This document shows, piece by piece, positions 1-11,200 of a stretch of 64,000 nucleotides of DNA (position 1 is the first letter of the stretch; each line of letters starts with the position of its first letter). The position numbers were made by a program, and so were the translations under genes. The notes under the pieces are model-generated. The model saw nothing but the letters and a program-made list of their open reading frames with translations, had not been told where the DNA came from and made no database searches. The stretch is from Caprella mutica (taxonomy: Eukaryota > Arthropoda > Malacostraca > Amphipoda > Caprellidae): assembly GCA_947561585.1 (NCBI GenBank), contig CANNZV010001466.1, positions 62,001 through 126,000 on the forward strand, given 5' to 3'.

Positions 1-1239
1 TCAATATTTATAAAAAAATGAATAAATTTCTGAATAATTTTTTTGTTGAACCAGCACAACCGTCACCCGTATAACTTCGCCTGAACACTGAAAACTTTTC
101 AATGTTTTGATAAGCACCAAATGTTGTTGTTGCTTTATTACCCGCTTTCAAATGCAGAGGGCGCTTTTTGAAACAGAAATTCTTGAGAGTAGTGTATCTT
201 GTTGCAGTATAATATCTTTGGTTATACTGTTCTGGGCCGGTGGACATCCATGAGCCCAATACACCGAGACCGGCATGACAGCGTTGGCCCAGAGTTTCGT
301 TCTGAATTGGGCCAACGTTGGCCCAACATTGTAATGTTTACTGGGTTACTACGTTTGGTGGATATCAATTTGATTAATGTAATGTTATTTACAAATTAAA
401 TGGGAAGATATTAAGTAATGAGTCAGGGCATCGACTGCTCAGCGCCTGCTGTCCTCTGGTATGGAACGCTACCACTCTGCCATGTTGGATGCATTTTAAT
501 AAAATTATAATTTGATATTAAACGTCTCGGAGACACTTAGATATTTAAAAGCAATACGTGCAGGCCCCGTTTTTATATCCAAAATCACAACTCCGACGAC
601 TTATTACAAATGGTATTGAGAGCAAGGTATATGTATCAATTTTTAATATAATTGTAAATCCTTAAAAAAATTATTTTCTATGAATAGAATTAAAAAAGTT
701 TTGAAGCCACGACTTAGCATAAAGAAGAAAGCACTGTGAATGAATAAATTAAAAGTATTAAAATTAACCCACAGATTAACTCTCACTCAGTATAAGTGAG
801 TAATTAGTTAGATATTTTGATGTATGTGATTGTGTTACATTGAACAAACAGTAATTTTATATGTACACTTCAAAATATTTTGACAGCAGGTGAAACTTCC
901 ATCCCACCAAACATAGTCGTGTCATTTATATTTCTAAACGATACCACGTGTTCTTCACTCTCGATGTCGAAAAAAAGTAACAAAATAGATCCCTATATTA
1001 TCATTTGAATACATTTAAGAATAGCACTTTTACAACACTTAACTAAATAAAAAAGCAATCTAAACGAAAGCATTAAAGGCAATGTAATATACAGTAAAAG
1101 CGATATCATTTACATTTCTAAATTTGAAATTTTTTATTAACAGTTTCAATGTATCATTACTATTATTTGTACCAATATACTGTATTCAGTACTCTTTCTA
1201 AATGATGCAAATATTGTTAGGAAATTATTTCCTTATGCC
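1..1239. other. Non-coding, old dispersed-repeat remnants
   Basis: No convincing gene is seen. About 145-225 resembles 47400-47500 (both carry a GTAGTGTATCTT block followed by ATAATATCTTTGG). About 345-880 is a diverged copy of the dispersed repeat seen at 10.6, 12.5, 15.8, 17.9 and 18.8 kb. The short open frames here have no recognisable domains. Confidence 0.5.
345..880 (+). repeat. Dispersed repeat with tRNA-like block, copy 1 (diverged)
   Basis: Shares ordered blocks with 12520-12960: an AAATGGGAAGA start, a stretch ending in GGATGCATTT, a block around CCAAAATCACAACT, GAAGCCACGACTTA, and TAACTCTCACTCAGTATA near the end. On the minus strand at about 430-495 a TGGCAGAGTGG A-box-like motif is visible. 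Alignment was by eye, so limits are approximate. Confidence 0.55.
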
Positions 1240-1384
1240 TTGATTCAATATCTTCTCATACATGTTTGGGGTCCACTTGTATGTCTAATAAAAACTTATA
1301 CAATATTTGTGTATCACAAACGAGAATACTATACCTTTTCTGATAGAATTTCCTCAAACTGAAATAGCATTTCATCGAAGTGAA

Positions 1385-2372
1385 ATAGCACTTCCACCAT
1401 ATGAAGTAACAATTCCTCCAAGTGAAGTAACAATTCCTCCAAGTGAACTATCAATTCCTCCAAGTGAAGTAACAATTCCTCCAAGTGAACTATCAATTCC
1501 TCCAAGAGAAATAGCATTTCCTCCAAGTGAACTATCAATTCCTCCAAGTGAACTATCAATTCCTCCAAGTGAACTATCAATTCCTCCAAGTGAACTATCA
1601 ATTCCTCCAAGAGAAATAGCATTTCCTCCAAGTGAACTATCAATTCCTCCAAGTGAACTATCAATTCCTCCAAGTGAACTATCAATTCCTCCAAGTGAAC
1701 TATCAATTCCTCCAAGTGAACTATCAATTCCTCCAAGTGAACTATCAATTCCTCCAAGTGAACTATCAATTCCTCCAAGTGAACTATCAATCCTCCAAGT
1801 GAACTATCAATTCCTCCAAGTGAACTATCAATTCCTCTAAGTGAACTATCAATTCCTCCAAGTGAACTATCAATTCCTCCAAGTGAACTATCAATTCCTC
1901 CAAGTGAACTATCAATTCCTCCAAGTGAACTATCAATTCCTCCAAGTGAACTATCAATTCCTCCAAGTGAACTATCAATTCCTCCAAGTGAACTATCAAT
2001 TCCTCCAAGTGAACTATCAATTCCTCCAAGTGAACTATCAATTCCTCCAAGTGAACTATCAATCCTCCAAGTGAACTATCAATTCCTCCAAGTGAACTAT
2101 CAATTCCTCCAAGTGAACTATCAATTCCTCCAAGTGAACTATCAATTCCTCCAAGTGAACTATCAATTCCTCCAAGTGAACTATCAATTCCTCCAAGTGA
2201 ACTATCAATTCCTCCAAGTGAACTATCAATTCCTCCAAGTGAACTATCAATTCCTCCAAGTGAACTATCAATTCCTCCAAGTGAACTATCAATTCCTCCA
2301 AGTCAACTATCAATTCCTCCAAGTGAACTATCAATTCCTCCAAGTGAACTATCAATTCCTCCAAGTTAAATA
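1385..2372. repeat. 21-bp minisatellite, about 46 units
   Basis: The unit is AATTCCTCCAAGTGAACTAT plus C. A few units read AGAGAAATAGCATTTCCTCC instead. Near 1790 and 2062 one T is lost, which shifts the frame. Because 21 is divisible by three, both strands stay open (IPPSELS on plus, EELIVHL on minus). These frames are by-products of periodicity, not genes. Confidence 0.95.
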
Positions 2373-2417
2373 TCATTTCAGCAGATCAAAAATTGAATCA
2401 ACATGCAATCAAATAAA

Positions 2418-2632
2418 TATATTTACAGGTAATTTATTTACATGAAATTTATTTACATCATATTTATTTACATGAAATTTATTTATATCATATTTATTTA
2501 CATGAAATTTATTTACATGAAATTTATTTACGTGAAATTGATTTCCCTGAAATTTATTTACAAGAAATTTATTTACATGAAATTCATTCACATGAAAATT
2601 ATTTACATCAAATTTATTTACATGAAAAAATG
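2418..2632. repeat. 15-bp AT-rich minisatellite, left arm
   Basis: Unit AAATTTATTTACATG, degenerate, with ATCAT variants. It is the inverted counterpart of 4890-5390. Confidence 0.85.
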
Positions 2633-3031
2633 TACATAACTTTTTTTTAAATATTTTTTACATGAATCATTTACATAATTATTTTTTACATATATTCTTT
2701 TATATACATTTTATTTTACATATTTTTTTCGTATATATACTTGTTTTGTTTTTGTTTTTATATATTAAAAAAATACATAAAAGATAATTATGTGAAAAAT
2801 TTGTGAAAAGAGATACTGACCAAGTAAAGTTATAACGGACCAGAAATGAAGCTAGTAAACATAACGAAGCCGAATTTAACCTAGTAAAGAGAACGGACTC
2901 TAGTCTGTTATTTCTACTTGCTCCAAAAAAAATTATGTAAACAAAATTATGTAAACAAAATTATGTAAACAAAATTATGTAAAATATTCTAAGTAATTCT
3001 AATTTTCTTTTGTAAATCAATAAATTTTATG
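2633..3031. other. AT-rich spacer with short AAAATTATGTAAAC repeats
   Basis: No gene is seen. About 2929-2980 holds four copies of a 14-bp unit, AAAATTATGTAAAC. It is probably interior sequence of the foldback-like element. Confidence 0.5.
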
Positions 3032-3500
3032 TAGAGGAGAACCGGGTGAGTTTGTACAGCAGGTAAATCCATACAGGGCCATAACTGAACACCAGTTATG
3101 TTCTAACCCGTTGAAACTTGAGTGATCCTATACATTATAATAGCAATTAGTTTGAAACAATTTGCAGCCGCGTGTGTTTATGGTATGTTCCTTTGGTGAG
3201 AGGTCATATATTTTAGCACTAAAATGTTATTTTTCACTACTTGAGCTAAGCCATAGCAATTACAATTTACTATCTAAAAACTTCATATGGAATACTAGTA
3301 TTCACTAGGATATTCATTACGTATGTAACGTTAACATTTATTTAAAACTCATTAATATCTGATGTATTCCATTTTGAAAATAAAATAACGGTGTGGAATG
3401 TCATCGTACAATTATGTACGGGCACATCCTCCTCTGTACGGTTTCACCCCAGTATGTACCAATTCATCTATATATTTATTTTTCATATATACCTCGAGTA

Positions 3501-4160
3501 TATACACGTAAAAGATTGAAACAGTATTCTTCCTGTGATGTGGAACAGGCATATATCGTCTGGAAAAATGGAACAGCAGTACGTAAAGCTGCTAAATTGT
3601 ATAAATTTCCTCCGATGACGATATAAGATGCCACAAAGATATCCAGAAATGGTTCAGAATTATATTAGCATAAATTAGGAAAGAAAGCTTTTACCAGCGA
3701 GCTAGTAAAGGATGGCGCTTTTCTAAAATACGCTGAGAATATTTCAAACCATTATCAGCGCAACCAAACTCGCCATCCACCGAGCCTGCTGCTGCTTCAC
3801 CATCCACCAAGCCTGCTCTTGCTTCACCATCCACCTAGCCTACTCCTACTTCACCATCCACAGATAATTCTTCTACTTCACCCTCAATCGAGCCTGCTTT
3901 TACTTCACCATCCACAAAGCCTTCTCTTACTTCTACCGGGACCGAGGATTCTCCTTTTTCGACATCCAACGAGTCTTTTCTTACTTCACCCGCCACCGAG
4001 GCTTCTCCTATTTCACCATCCACCAAGCCACAACCAGGCCCCTCTAGATTGAATGTTTCATTTTTAGGAACATCTTTTGAAAGCATACGGCCATTCGCAA
4101 AGGCTCCTCCTAGAAAGGGCAACATTAGAAGCAGATAACCAAGAAGGTCAATGATAACAA
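3501..4160 (+). pseudogene. Pogo-like transposase remnant (psq helix-turn-helix plus C-terminal tail)
   Basis: From 3501 the frame reads YTRKRLKQYSSCDVEQAYIV and continues through WKNGTAVRKAAKLYKFP, the helix-turn-helix (psq) pattern found at the N-terminus of pogo/Tigger transposases. The frame closes at 3626. From about 3769 another plus frame gives a repetitive SPST-rich linker with an in-frame stop near 3836, then PGPSRLNVSFLG and ESIRPFAKAPPRK, another stop near 4136, and a short basic tail. The last two motifs resemble the C-terminal tail of insect pogo-like transposases from my knowledge of the family. The catalytic DDE region that should lie between the two parts is absent. Not functional. 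Confidence 0.7.
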
Positions 4161-4186
4161 CTGATACCCTAGATAAGAGAGAAACA

Positions 4187-4342
4187 AATTTCAAGAAAGA
4201 GAAACTCAAATTTCAAGAAAGAGAAACTCAAATTTCAAGAAAGAGAAACTCAAATTTCAAGAAAGAGAAACTCAAATTTCAAGAAAGAGAAACTCAAATT
4301 TCAAGAAAGAGAAACTCAAATTTCAAGAAAGAGAAACTCAAA
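4187..4342 (+). repeat. 22-bp purine-rich minisatellite
   Basis: About seven tandem copies of CAAATTTCAAGAAAGAGAAA plus CT, inside the pogo-like remnant and immediately after its transposase tail. Confidence 0.9.
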
Positions 4343-4889
4343 TTCACCAGTGACAAAGCGTAGGCTAACGATGGAAATTGATGCTCTATAATCTAGTTCG
4401 GAAGACATCGGTGATGAAGCCCTTTGTGATTTTTTGTTATCTCAAAAGGGTTTTAGTCAATTGTAAGGATACAGTATTCAAAGCTTCCGTAATATTTTCC
4501 ATTCAATACATGAAATTCTTACTGATTTTTCCTTTTTTCCCCCTTTTTTGTACTGTACGGAGTGATACTCTGCTTGTATGAACTCACCCGCACTTCCGGG
4601 TGAGTTCGTACACATGAATATATCTCATTAAAATCGATATTAAGAGAGAATCAGAAGGTTTTGAATAATTTAGTTTGTAGTAATAACTAGTTCAATACCT
4701 ATAGACTCGATTGTGAGTTAGAACGAACTTGTATCCCGAATAATAAAAATTCTATAAGCCTTGAGAGGAAAAATGTACGAACTCACCCGGTTCTCCCTTA
4801 TATTTTTTTATGTTAATACAATTTATGTAAACAAATTTTACGTAAATAAAATTATGTAAATAATGTAAAGTAAATGAAATTATGTGAAT

Positions 4890-5392
4890 AAGTTTATGTA
4901 AATAAATTTTATGTAAATAAATTTTATGTACATATATAATTTTATGTAAATACATTTTATGTAAATACATTTTATGTAATTACATTTTATGTAAATACAT
5001 TTTATGTAAATACATTTTATGTAAATACATTTTATGTAAATACATTTTATGTAAATGAATTTCATGTAGATAAATTCCATGTGAATAATTTTCATGTAAA
5101 TAAATTTCCTGTCAATAAATTTTCTGTAAATAAATTTCCTGTAAATAAATTTCCTGTAAATAAATTTCCTGTAAATAAATTTCCTGTAAATAAATTTCCT
5201 GTAAATAATTTTCTTGTAAATAAATTTCCTGTAAATAAATTTCCTGTAAATAAATTTCATGTAAATAAATTTCATTTAAATAAATTTCCTGTAAATAAAT
5301 TTCCTGTAAATAAATTTCCTGTAATTAAATTTCTGGTAAATCAATTTCATGTAAATAAATATGATGTAAATAAATTACCTGTAAATATATTT
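4890..5392. repeat. 15-bp AT-rich minisatellite, right arm
   Basis: Starts as TACATTTTATGTAAA units, then becomes TAAATTTCCTGTAAA units. It is the inverted equivalent of 2418-2632, and both strands stay open because of the 15-bp period. Confidence 0.9.
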
Positions 5393-5445
5393 ATTTGATT
5401 TCATATTGATTCGATTTTTGATCTGCTGAAATGATATTTAACTTG

Positions 5446-5585
5446 GAGGAATTGATAGTTCACTTGGAGGAATTGATAGTTCATTTGCAGGAATTGATAG
5501 TTCACTTGGAGGAATTGATAGTTCACTTGGAGGAATTGATAGTTCACTTGGAGGAATTGATAGTTCACTTGGAGGAATTGTTATT
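5446..5585. repeat. 21-bp minisatellite, inverted right-arm copy
   Basis: About six units of GGAATTGATAGTTCACTTGG plus AG, the reverse complement of the array at 1385-2372. One unit has TTTGCAG in place of CTTGGAG. Confidence 0.9.
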
Positions 5586-5670
5586 TCATATAAAAGCTTG
5601 ATGTCACATTGCGAATGTGACACACAATTATTGTATCTGGTATTTTTATAAGTTATTGAAATACTTAATA

Positions 5671-6345
5671 CATATACTTTGGTGCACGGTGTGAAATTAA
5701 CCTTTTAATTTATAATTTAGTCAAACTGCATATATCTTATAATCATTGTTTAATGATCATGATTATTTTGAAGATTGTTGCTTAACTAATTTTCTCCTTT
5801 TTTCCAATTGCATTATAAAGTAGTTATTTGTTAATTTATATTTCAGTTATTGGATTTGGCCGTCTCTAGTTTGCAGTAGTCATTTCACGGGTTATTTTGT
5901 CTATCATAATTTCTTTTTCTTTTTTGGAATATAGCATACTTATTTAGTTCAAGTGACTTTGTTTTTTCCTTTGTAAAAATTTACTATTTTGTGCAAAAAT
6001 ATCTTACCTACAAATAGTGACCATAAAGATACATCTACATCCTTCATATTCATTTCAGATTAGCGATGTAACAATTTCCTGAATATAATAACTAACTAAA
6101 CGAAAAAGAGTTTTAGTAATAGTAGTTAATAGAATAGACAGCAAATACGATGTCAAACATATATCTAGACCATATTGAAGACATAAATCTCAAGAAGAAA
6201 TTCAAAATATAGAATCTATTTACAACCAGATATAACTTTATTTCATATATATATATAAATAGTTGCTAATAATCTACCGTTTGTTTTGAATTTGAACCTG
6301 GTAGGTATAATCAATTAATTCAATATTTAATAGTCGTATAAAAGT
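5671..6345. other. AT-rich DNA, nothing recognised
   Basis: No open frame with a domain, no tandem array and no clear terminal inverted repeat was found. Confidence 0.5.
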
Positions 6346-6348
6346 ATC

Positions 6349-8396
6349 CCAGCAAACATGTCCGAATCTATTCGATATCGGGTTGTGTTGGTAATAGATA
6401 TGAAATACACTTAAATTAGATATCTAACTGAATGTATCTAAATTATTTGACTGTTTAGAAATCTAATTTGTTTCTACCATCAGTATCCAAAAGTATTCAA
6501 TCTAGTCCGCATCGTTTATTTTCTTGCATATCGAAACAACACCAGTAAATAGGGTTCTAGGTATATTCCATCCGGTAAATTTCACCCCGGTATATTCCAC
6601 CCTAGGTAAATTCCACCCCGGTTAATTCCACCCCTGTGACAATTTACATTTGGGTGACAATAAAAACTCAAAGATATTATTTTTAGATGGCCATTTGTTA
6701 AATAATTCGTACCGATGAAAAAATAACTCAGACGATATCCTGAGACATTTGGACAATATTTAGAGGTAGCTCAAGTCAATTGAAATTTTATCCTAATAAA
6801 ATTACAAATATTCTTAACATGATAGTTTATTTCAGGTTTAAGTGTTGAAAAAATTAATATTTATTCCTTTTTAACATGAAACTGCACATGTGCTCCTACA
6901 ATAATGGTTGGATGAGGTGCGGAAAGGGTCGACTGGCAGAGACAACCCATTCAATGTTTTCGCTCTTTGCTTATAAGTTGCTGTTTTGGATTCTATGACC
7001 AAATTCCCCGTGATTAACATTTCTCAATGTAAAAAAGGCAATAATATTCCAGTCTTAAAACCCAGTGCAATAATCACCCCCCCCCCCTATCAAAAACTTC
7101 CTGGTTAAAAAAAACATTAAAAAAAAGCCTTCTGTCAAAAACCCCACCTTATACAAGAAGTTAAAATACCAAATTCAAGATGAAATAAATATAACAATAA
7201 ATACTATATGACATGATCTTACATTTAATATCGCTGTTGTGTTGGCGATAGGGAAGAAAATCTGCTTGAGATTGAAAATCTAAATACCTCAACTGATAAT
7301 AAATGCGTTCACACAACCTTTCTTTCTGCTGTTCTATCACATGTGTAGTGAAAAATTTAATGCTTGTGATTAGCCAGCGAAAGGTTTAATTTGATACTGT
7401 GAAAATGCAAGTTACCTAGTATTACATATAATATTAATAAATGATTAATATTAATAACTGAACAAACCTAACCCGTAATGTGGGGTGGAATTTACCGGGG
7501 TGGAATATACCTAGGGTGGAATATATCGGGGTGGAATATACCGGGGTGGAATTTACCGGGGTGGAATATACCGGTCACCGTAAATAGATATCTATTATAT
7601 TATTGAATTCCGTTTTAGAATAGATATCTAAAATTTTGTATAATTTAAGATCAATTCTGATATCTACCTAAATGAATCGAAACAACACCAGTAATTAGAT
7701 ACATATTATATTACGGAATTCCGTTTTAGAATAGATACCTAAAATATAATTCCATTTATGATCAGAATAGTGTTGCATCGCCAACCGAAAATGTATTTAA
7801 AAGATCAGATTTTTCTTTATCGTTACTATTCAGAAACAATAAGTGAAATATAGTTGCATCATTTAGAAAGAGTAGTGAATTCTGTATATAGGTATCAATA
7901 TAAATATAAGTATCAGTTAATAAATATTTTTATTTTAGATGTATGTGTATTTGATATCGATATGGTGTCTATTGCATTACTAAAACGCTTTCGTTTATAT
8001 CTTTTTATTTATTTATTTGAGTGTTGCATCTCTAATCTAAATATGTATCTAAACGATGCGATGTCTCTTTTTGGTTATTATTTCAGAAATGAAAAATGAA
8101 GATTCTATGCGTCATTTAGAAAGAGTTCTGACACAGTATAATGGTATCAACAATCCATCAAAACAGTTTCCAAATATCTTCAAATAGATATGATTTTTGT
8201 ATCGCACCTGGTGTCTATTCCATTACTAAAACGCTTTCGTTTGCATTTTTTTTTATTTGAGTGTTGCATCGCTAATCTTAAAATGTATCTGAACGATGCA
8301 GATGAATGATGTTTTTTTTTTACATCGATAGTGTAGAGCACGTTGTATCGTTTAGAAATATAATTGACACGATCGGCTCTATTTGCTGGGGTGTTT
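6349..8396. repeat. CCCAGCAAACATG-ended repeat block with TCGAT motifs
   Basis: Begins CCCAGCAAACATGTCCGAAT and ends, inverted, with CCCCAGCAAATAG. The interior is full of ATCTATTCGATATC-like motifs and a duplicated block (CGAAACAACACCAGT at about 6535 and 7680; TTCCGTTTTAGAATAGATA twice). The same termini recur at 12.2, 14.06, 16.57, 18.66, 19.65 and 20.18 kb. Whether this is one element or several fragments is unclear. Confidence 0.4.
6553..7579. mobile_element. Non-autonomous DNA element with repeat-built ends and 8-bp TSD
   Basis: GTAAATAG is duplicated at 6545-6552 and 7580-7587. The ends are GGTTCTAGGTATATTCCA and, inverted, GGTGACCGGTATATTCCA. About 80-100 bp at each end consists of degenerate copies of GGGGTGGAATATACC in opposite orientations. 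An 8-bp duplication fits hAT, P or Merlin type elements. No transposase frame is present. The interior has a run of nine C at 7078. The surrounding repeat reads continuously if the element is removed. Confidence 0.75.
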
Positions 8397-8639
8397 CAGT
8401 GTTTGTGACAGTGATGAAAGCTTAATGTTGTGAATTTATGAATGGTTTTAAAATCCATCCATAGATAACTCTCACTCAGTATAGGTTAGTAATAAATAGA
8501 TACTTAGATTTCTATAATTATTGTGTTAAACAAACAGACATTTTAAGCTCAATGAAATATTTTAAATGATATAAGAATGTGTATAAAGTTGGTATTTGTT
8601 TTGATAATGTTAATTAATGTTATTAACTACCTAATTACC

Positions 8640-9272
8640 TATAACTGTTAATTAATATTACCTATAGTTACCTTCTGGTGGTATCACTACCTTATACCTA
8701 TCTAGTAACTTTATAAGAGTTTATTTATAACTACCTAGTAACCTTCAAGTGATAACCATTAATCTGTACCTACTGGTGGTTATCACTACTTACCTATTAC
8801 GTAGTATTTATCAGTACCTACTTAGTTACCTACATTACTGTTTGTCAATACCTACCTAATTACCTACTGGTGTTTATCAATGCCTACCTAGTTGCCTACA
8901 TCTGCTTATCAATACCTAATTAGTTACCTTCTTGTGTTTAACATTGCCTATACCTAGTGGCCTACAACTGTATATAAATACCAATCTAGGTCCTAGTTAC
9001 CTACTAGTATTCATCAATACCTACCTAGTTACCTACAACTGTTTGTCAATGCCTACCTAGTTATCTACTAGTGTTTATCAATGCTTATCTAGTTACCTAT
9101 AACTGTTTGACAATACCTACCTAGATACCTACCAGTACCAATACCTACTTACCTAGTATACCTACTAGGTAGTGTTCAACAATCTGTACCTACTTACCTA
9201 CTACCTAGTATTATTCATCAATGCCTACTTAGATAATAGATACCTACATCTGTTTATGAATACCTACCTAGT
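8640..9272. repeat. Degenerate tandem repeat, about 32-bp period
   Basis: Variants of TGTTTATCAATACCTACCTA followed by GTTACCTACTAG. The period is clearest at 9010-9120. It looks old, with many substitutions and indels. Confidence 0.75.
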
Positions 9273-9332
9273 TATGATACGTAAATAAAGCTTGAGATAG
9301 ATATACCTTTTTGGTATAACTTTTTCCCGCAT

Positions 9333-10072
9333 AAAACAGACGAGGGACAGAGAGGGACATCCCGCGTGGGACAGACGTGGGACAGAGAGGGATATCCCGC
9401 GTGGCACAGAGAGGGACATCCCACGTGGGACAGACGTGGGACAGAGAGGGACATCCCGCGTGGGACAGAGAGGGACATTCCGCGTGGGACAGACGTGGGA
9501 CAGAGAGGGACATCCCGCTACTTTTTTCCGCGTAAAACAGACGAGGGACAGAGAGGGACATCCCGCGTGGGACAGACGTGGGACAGAGAGGGACATCCCG
9601 CGTGGGACAGAGTGGGACATCCAACGTGGGACAGAGAGGGATATCCCGTGTGGGACAGAGAGGGACATCCCACGTGGGACAGACGTGGGACAGAGAGGGA
9701 CATCCCGCGTGGGACAGAGAGGGATATCCCACGTGGGACAGACGTGGGACAGAGAGGGACATCCCGCGTGGGACAGAGAGGGACATCCTGCGTGGGACAG
9801 AGAGGGACATCCCACGTGGGACAGACGTGGGACAGAGAGGGACATCCCGCGTGGGACAGAGAGGGACATCCCGCGTGGGAAAGACGTGGGATGTGAGCGG
9901 GATTTAAGACGTGGGACAGACGAGGGACATCCCGCTTGTGTAAGACGTGGGACGTGAGTGGGATTTCAGACGTTGGGAAGACGTGGGATTTCAGACGTCT
10001 GAAATCCCCCGTCCCTCTCTGTCCCTCGCTAGCGAGGGATGTCCCCCTCTGTCCCACGCGGGACAGAGAGGA
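9333..10072. repeat. GC-rich minisatellite of GGGACAGAGAGGGACATCCC type
   Basis: Built from a 24-bp unit (GTGGGACAGAGAGGGACATC plus CCGC) alternating irregularly with an 11-bp unit GTGGGACAGAC. A longer block beginning TTTTTCCGCGTAAAACAGACG occurs at about 9310 and 9525. The right part (9890-10070) is diverged and partly inverted. Several frames on both strands stay open and are artefacts. Confidence 0.9.
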
Positions 10073-10097
10073 TATGGTTAGCTGGGTTAGGTAGTAG

Positions 10098-10310
10098 GGT
10101 ACTACCCAGTAAACAATGCGGCATCGAAATGACATCATCTGGATACAAGGCTTTTCTCGAAATGAAATAAGAAGAATGAAAGAAGAAAATTTGTTTTAGT
10201 GTTAGAATTCTATGTAATCCTATTATTAAACAGTGTATCAGTGTTCCCAGTAAACAATGCGGCATCGAAATGACATCATCTGGATACAAGGCTTTTCTCG
10301 AAATGAATTC
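10098..10310. repeat. Two direct copies of a 62-bp block
   Basis: CCCAGTAAACAATGCGGCAT and the next 42 bases occur at 10098 and again at 10247 with almost no difference. The start resembles the CCCAGCAAACATG termini found elsewhere in the window. Confidence 0.8.
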
Positions 10311-10399
10311 GAAAATAGAGCTAGAATCCGCTATCTGACATCGTTTTGGCTTCGATTCGAAGATGCCGTGCACCACTAGACGGCATCGACAATACGTGT

Positions 10400-11200
10400 A
10401 TTTCGAGATGAAAAGTCACAAATTATGCGTCGAATAGACGTTAATAAAAAGAAGCAAATCTTTCTTACTACCATAGGGAATCTGTATCGAACCGACGCCC
10501 GATTATATATCTAATATGATTCGAAACGATATCCACTCGATATACAATAAGCAAATAAATTCAAAAATTAAAATTGAATCTTTTACTTTATTGCATATAA
10601 TTTACCTACGTTGAGTACATATCAATTTAATTAATGTTACATAATGTTATATACAAATTAAATGGGAAGAAATACACTGACGTGTCCGTGTATCGAACCT
10701 GCATCCATGCAGATTTCCTGCGGTCAGGTACATCCCAGGTAGCAAGCATTATTCCTGGGATATTAAGGGAATAATCCTGGGAAGAAGTATTTACTCCTGG
10801 CATATTCCCTTAATATCCCAGAAGTAAATCCTTGTTGCCTGGGATGTACCTTGGCACTGTGCCACCGTGGATGCATATTTAACAACAAAAATTGATATTA
10901 AACGACTTGGAGATACTTTGAGATATTTTAAAGTGAATATTACTATATAGACAAACACCGCTTTTATAACCAAAATCGTACAACTTATTCTTATTACAAA
11001 TTGTACAAAATAAGATGGTCAAATAATTATGAAATTGTAACTCCTTAAAAATTCCATTCTCTATGAGTTCAAATTAAATAAAATGTATTGAGGCCACGAC
11101 TTAGCTAAATAAAGATGAAAGCTCTGTGATGAAATTTCAATGAATTAATTAAAATTGGACAATAGATTAACTCTCACTCGTTATATATAGGTGAGTAATT
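10400..11200 (+). repeat. Dispersed repeat with tRNA-like block, copy 2
   Basis: 10440-10560 matches the TCGAT-rich block at 12370-12440 (TCTGTATCGAACCGACGCC and GATTCGAAACGATATCCACT). 10620-11200 matches 12500-12960. The tRNA-like block is split by the 124-bp palindromic insertion at 10727-10850. Confidence 0.65.
10727..10850. mobile_element. 124-bp palindromic MITE
   Basis: Ends GGTACATCCCAGGTAGCAAG and, inverted, GGTACATCCCAGGCAACAAG (18 of 20 match). The interior carries CCTGGGATATTAAGGGAATA and its near reverse complement, so the whole element can fold. Copies of the dispersed repeat elsewhere lack it, which supports an insertion. A related sequence lies at 61856-61926. Confidence 0.75.

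Larger units (their letters stand above)
3034..4798 (+). mobile_element. Decayed pogo/Tigger-like transposon, TA target duplication
   Basis: Terminal inverted repeats: left GAGGAGAACCGGGTGAGTTT from 3034; right end, read inverted, AGGGAGAACCGGGTGAGTTC. Both are flanked by TA (3032-3033 and 4799-4800), as expected for the Tc1/mariner/pogo superfamily. It sits inside the foldback-like element. Inside are a psq-type DNA-binding segment and a Pro/Ser/Thr-rich segment ending in an ESIRPFAKAPPRK-like motif. A recognisable DDE core is missing, so it is a non-autonomous internally deleted copy. Confidence 0.75.
1240..5670. mobile_element. Foldback-like element with minisatellite inverted ends
   Basis: The left arm (about 1240-2640) and right arm (about 4800-5670) are inverted relative to each other. 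In each, a 21-bp minisatellite (AATTCCTCCAAGTGAACTAT plus C) is followed by a shared unique block containing ATCATTTCAGCAGATCAAAA, and then by a 15-bp FHVNK/FPVNK-type array. Weaker inverted similarity continues outward (GTGATACACAAATATTGTAT at the left, inverted, against GTGACACACAATTATTGTAT at the right). Long tandem-repeat arms are the hallmark of foldback-type elements. The arms are very unequal: about 46 units of 21 bp on the left against about 6 on the right. No own transposase is visible; the interior is occupied by a pogo-like remnant. Outer limits and target duplication are uncertain. Confidence 0.6.

Noticed and set aside
1385..2372. CRISPR array
   Set aside because: Direct tandem units without unique spacers in a eukaryotic genome. 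The same applies to every other array in the window.
1307..2445. Repeat proteins of IPPSELS or EELIVHL heptads resembling a leucine-rich coiled coil
   Set aside because: Period of 21 bp keeps frames open on both strands. Frames are broken by one-base losses at 1790 and 2062, and the array is part of an inverted-arm element.
3835..4209. Minus-strand 124-codon frame with VDGEV repeats
   Set aside because: Antisense of the Pro/Ser/Thr-rich tail of the pogo remnant, repetitive for that reason.
9264..10138. Overlapping frames rich in RGTERDIP and SLSVPRGM repeats on both strands
   Set aside because: By-products of the GC-rich minisatellite; six frames open over the same interval.
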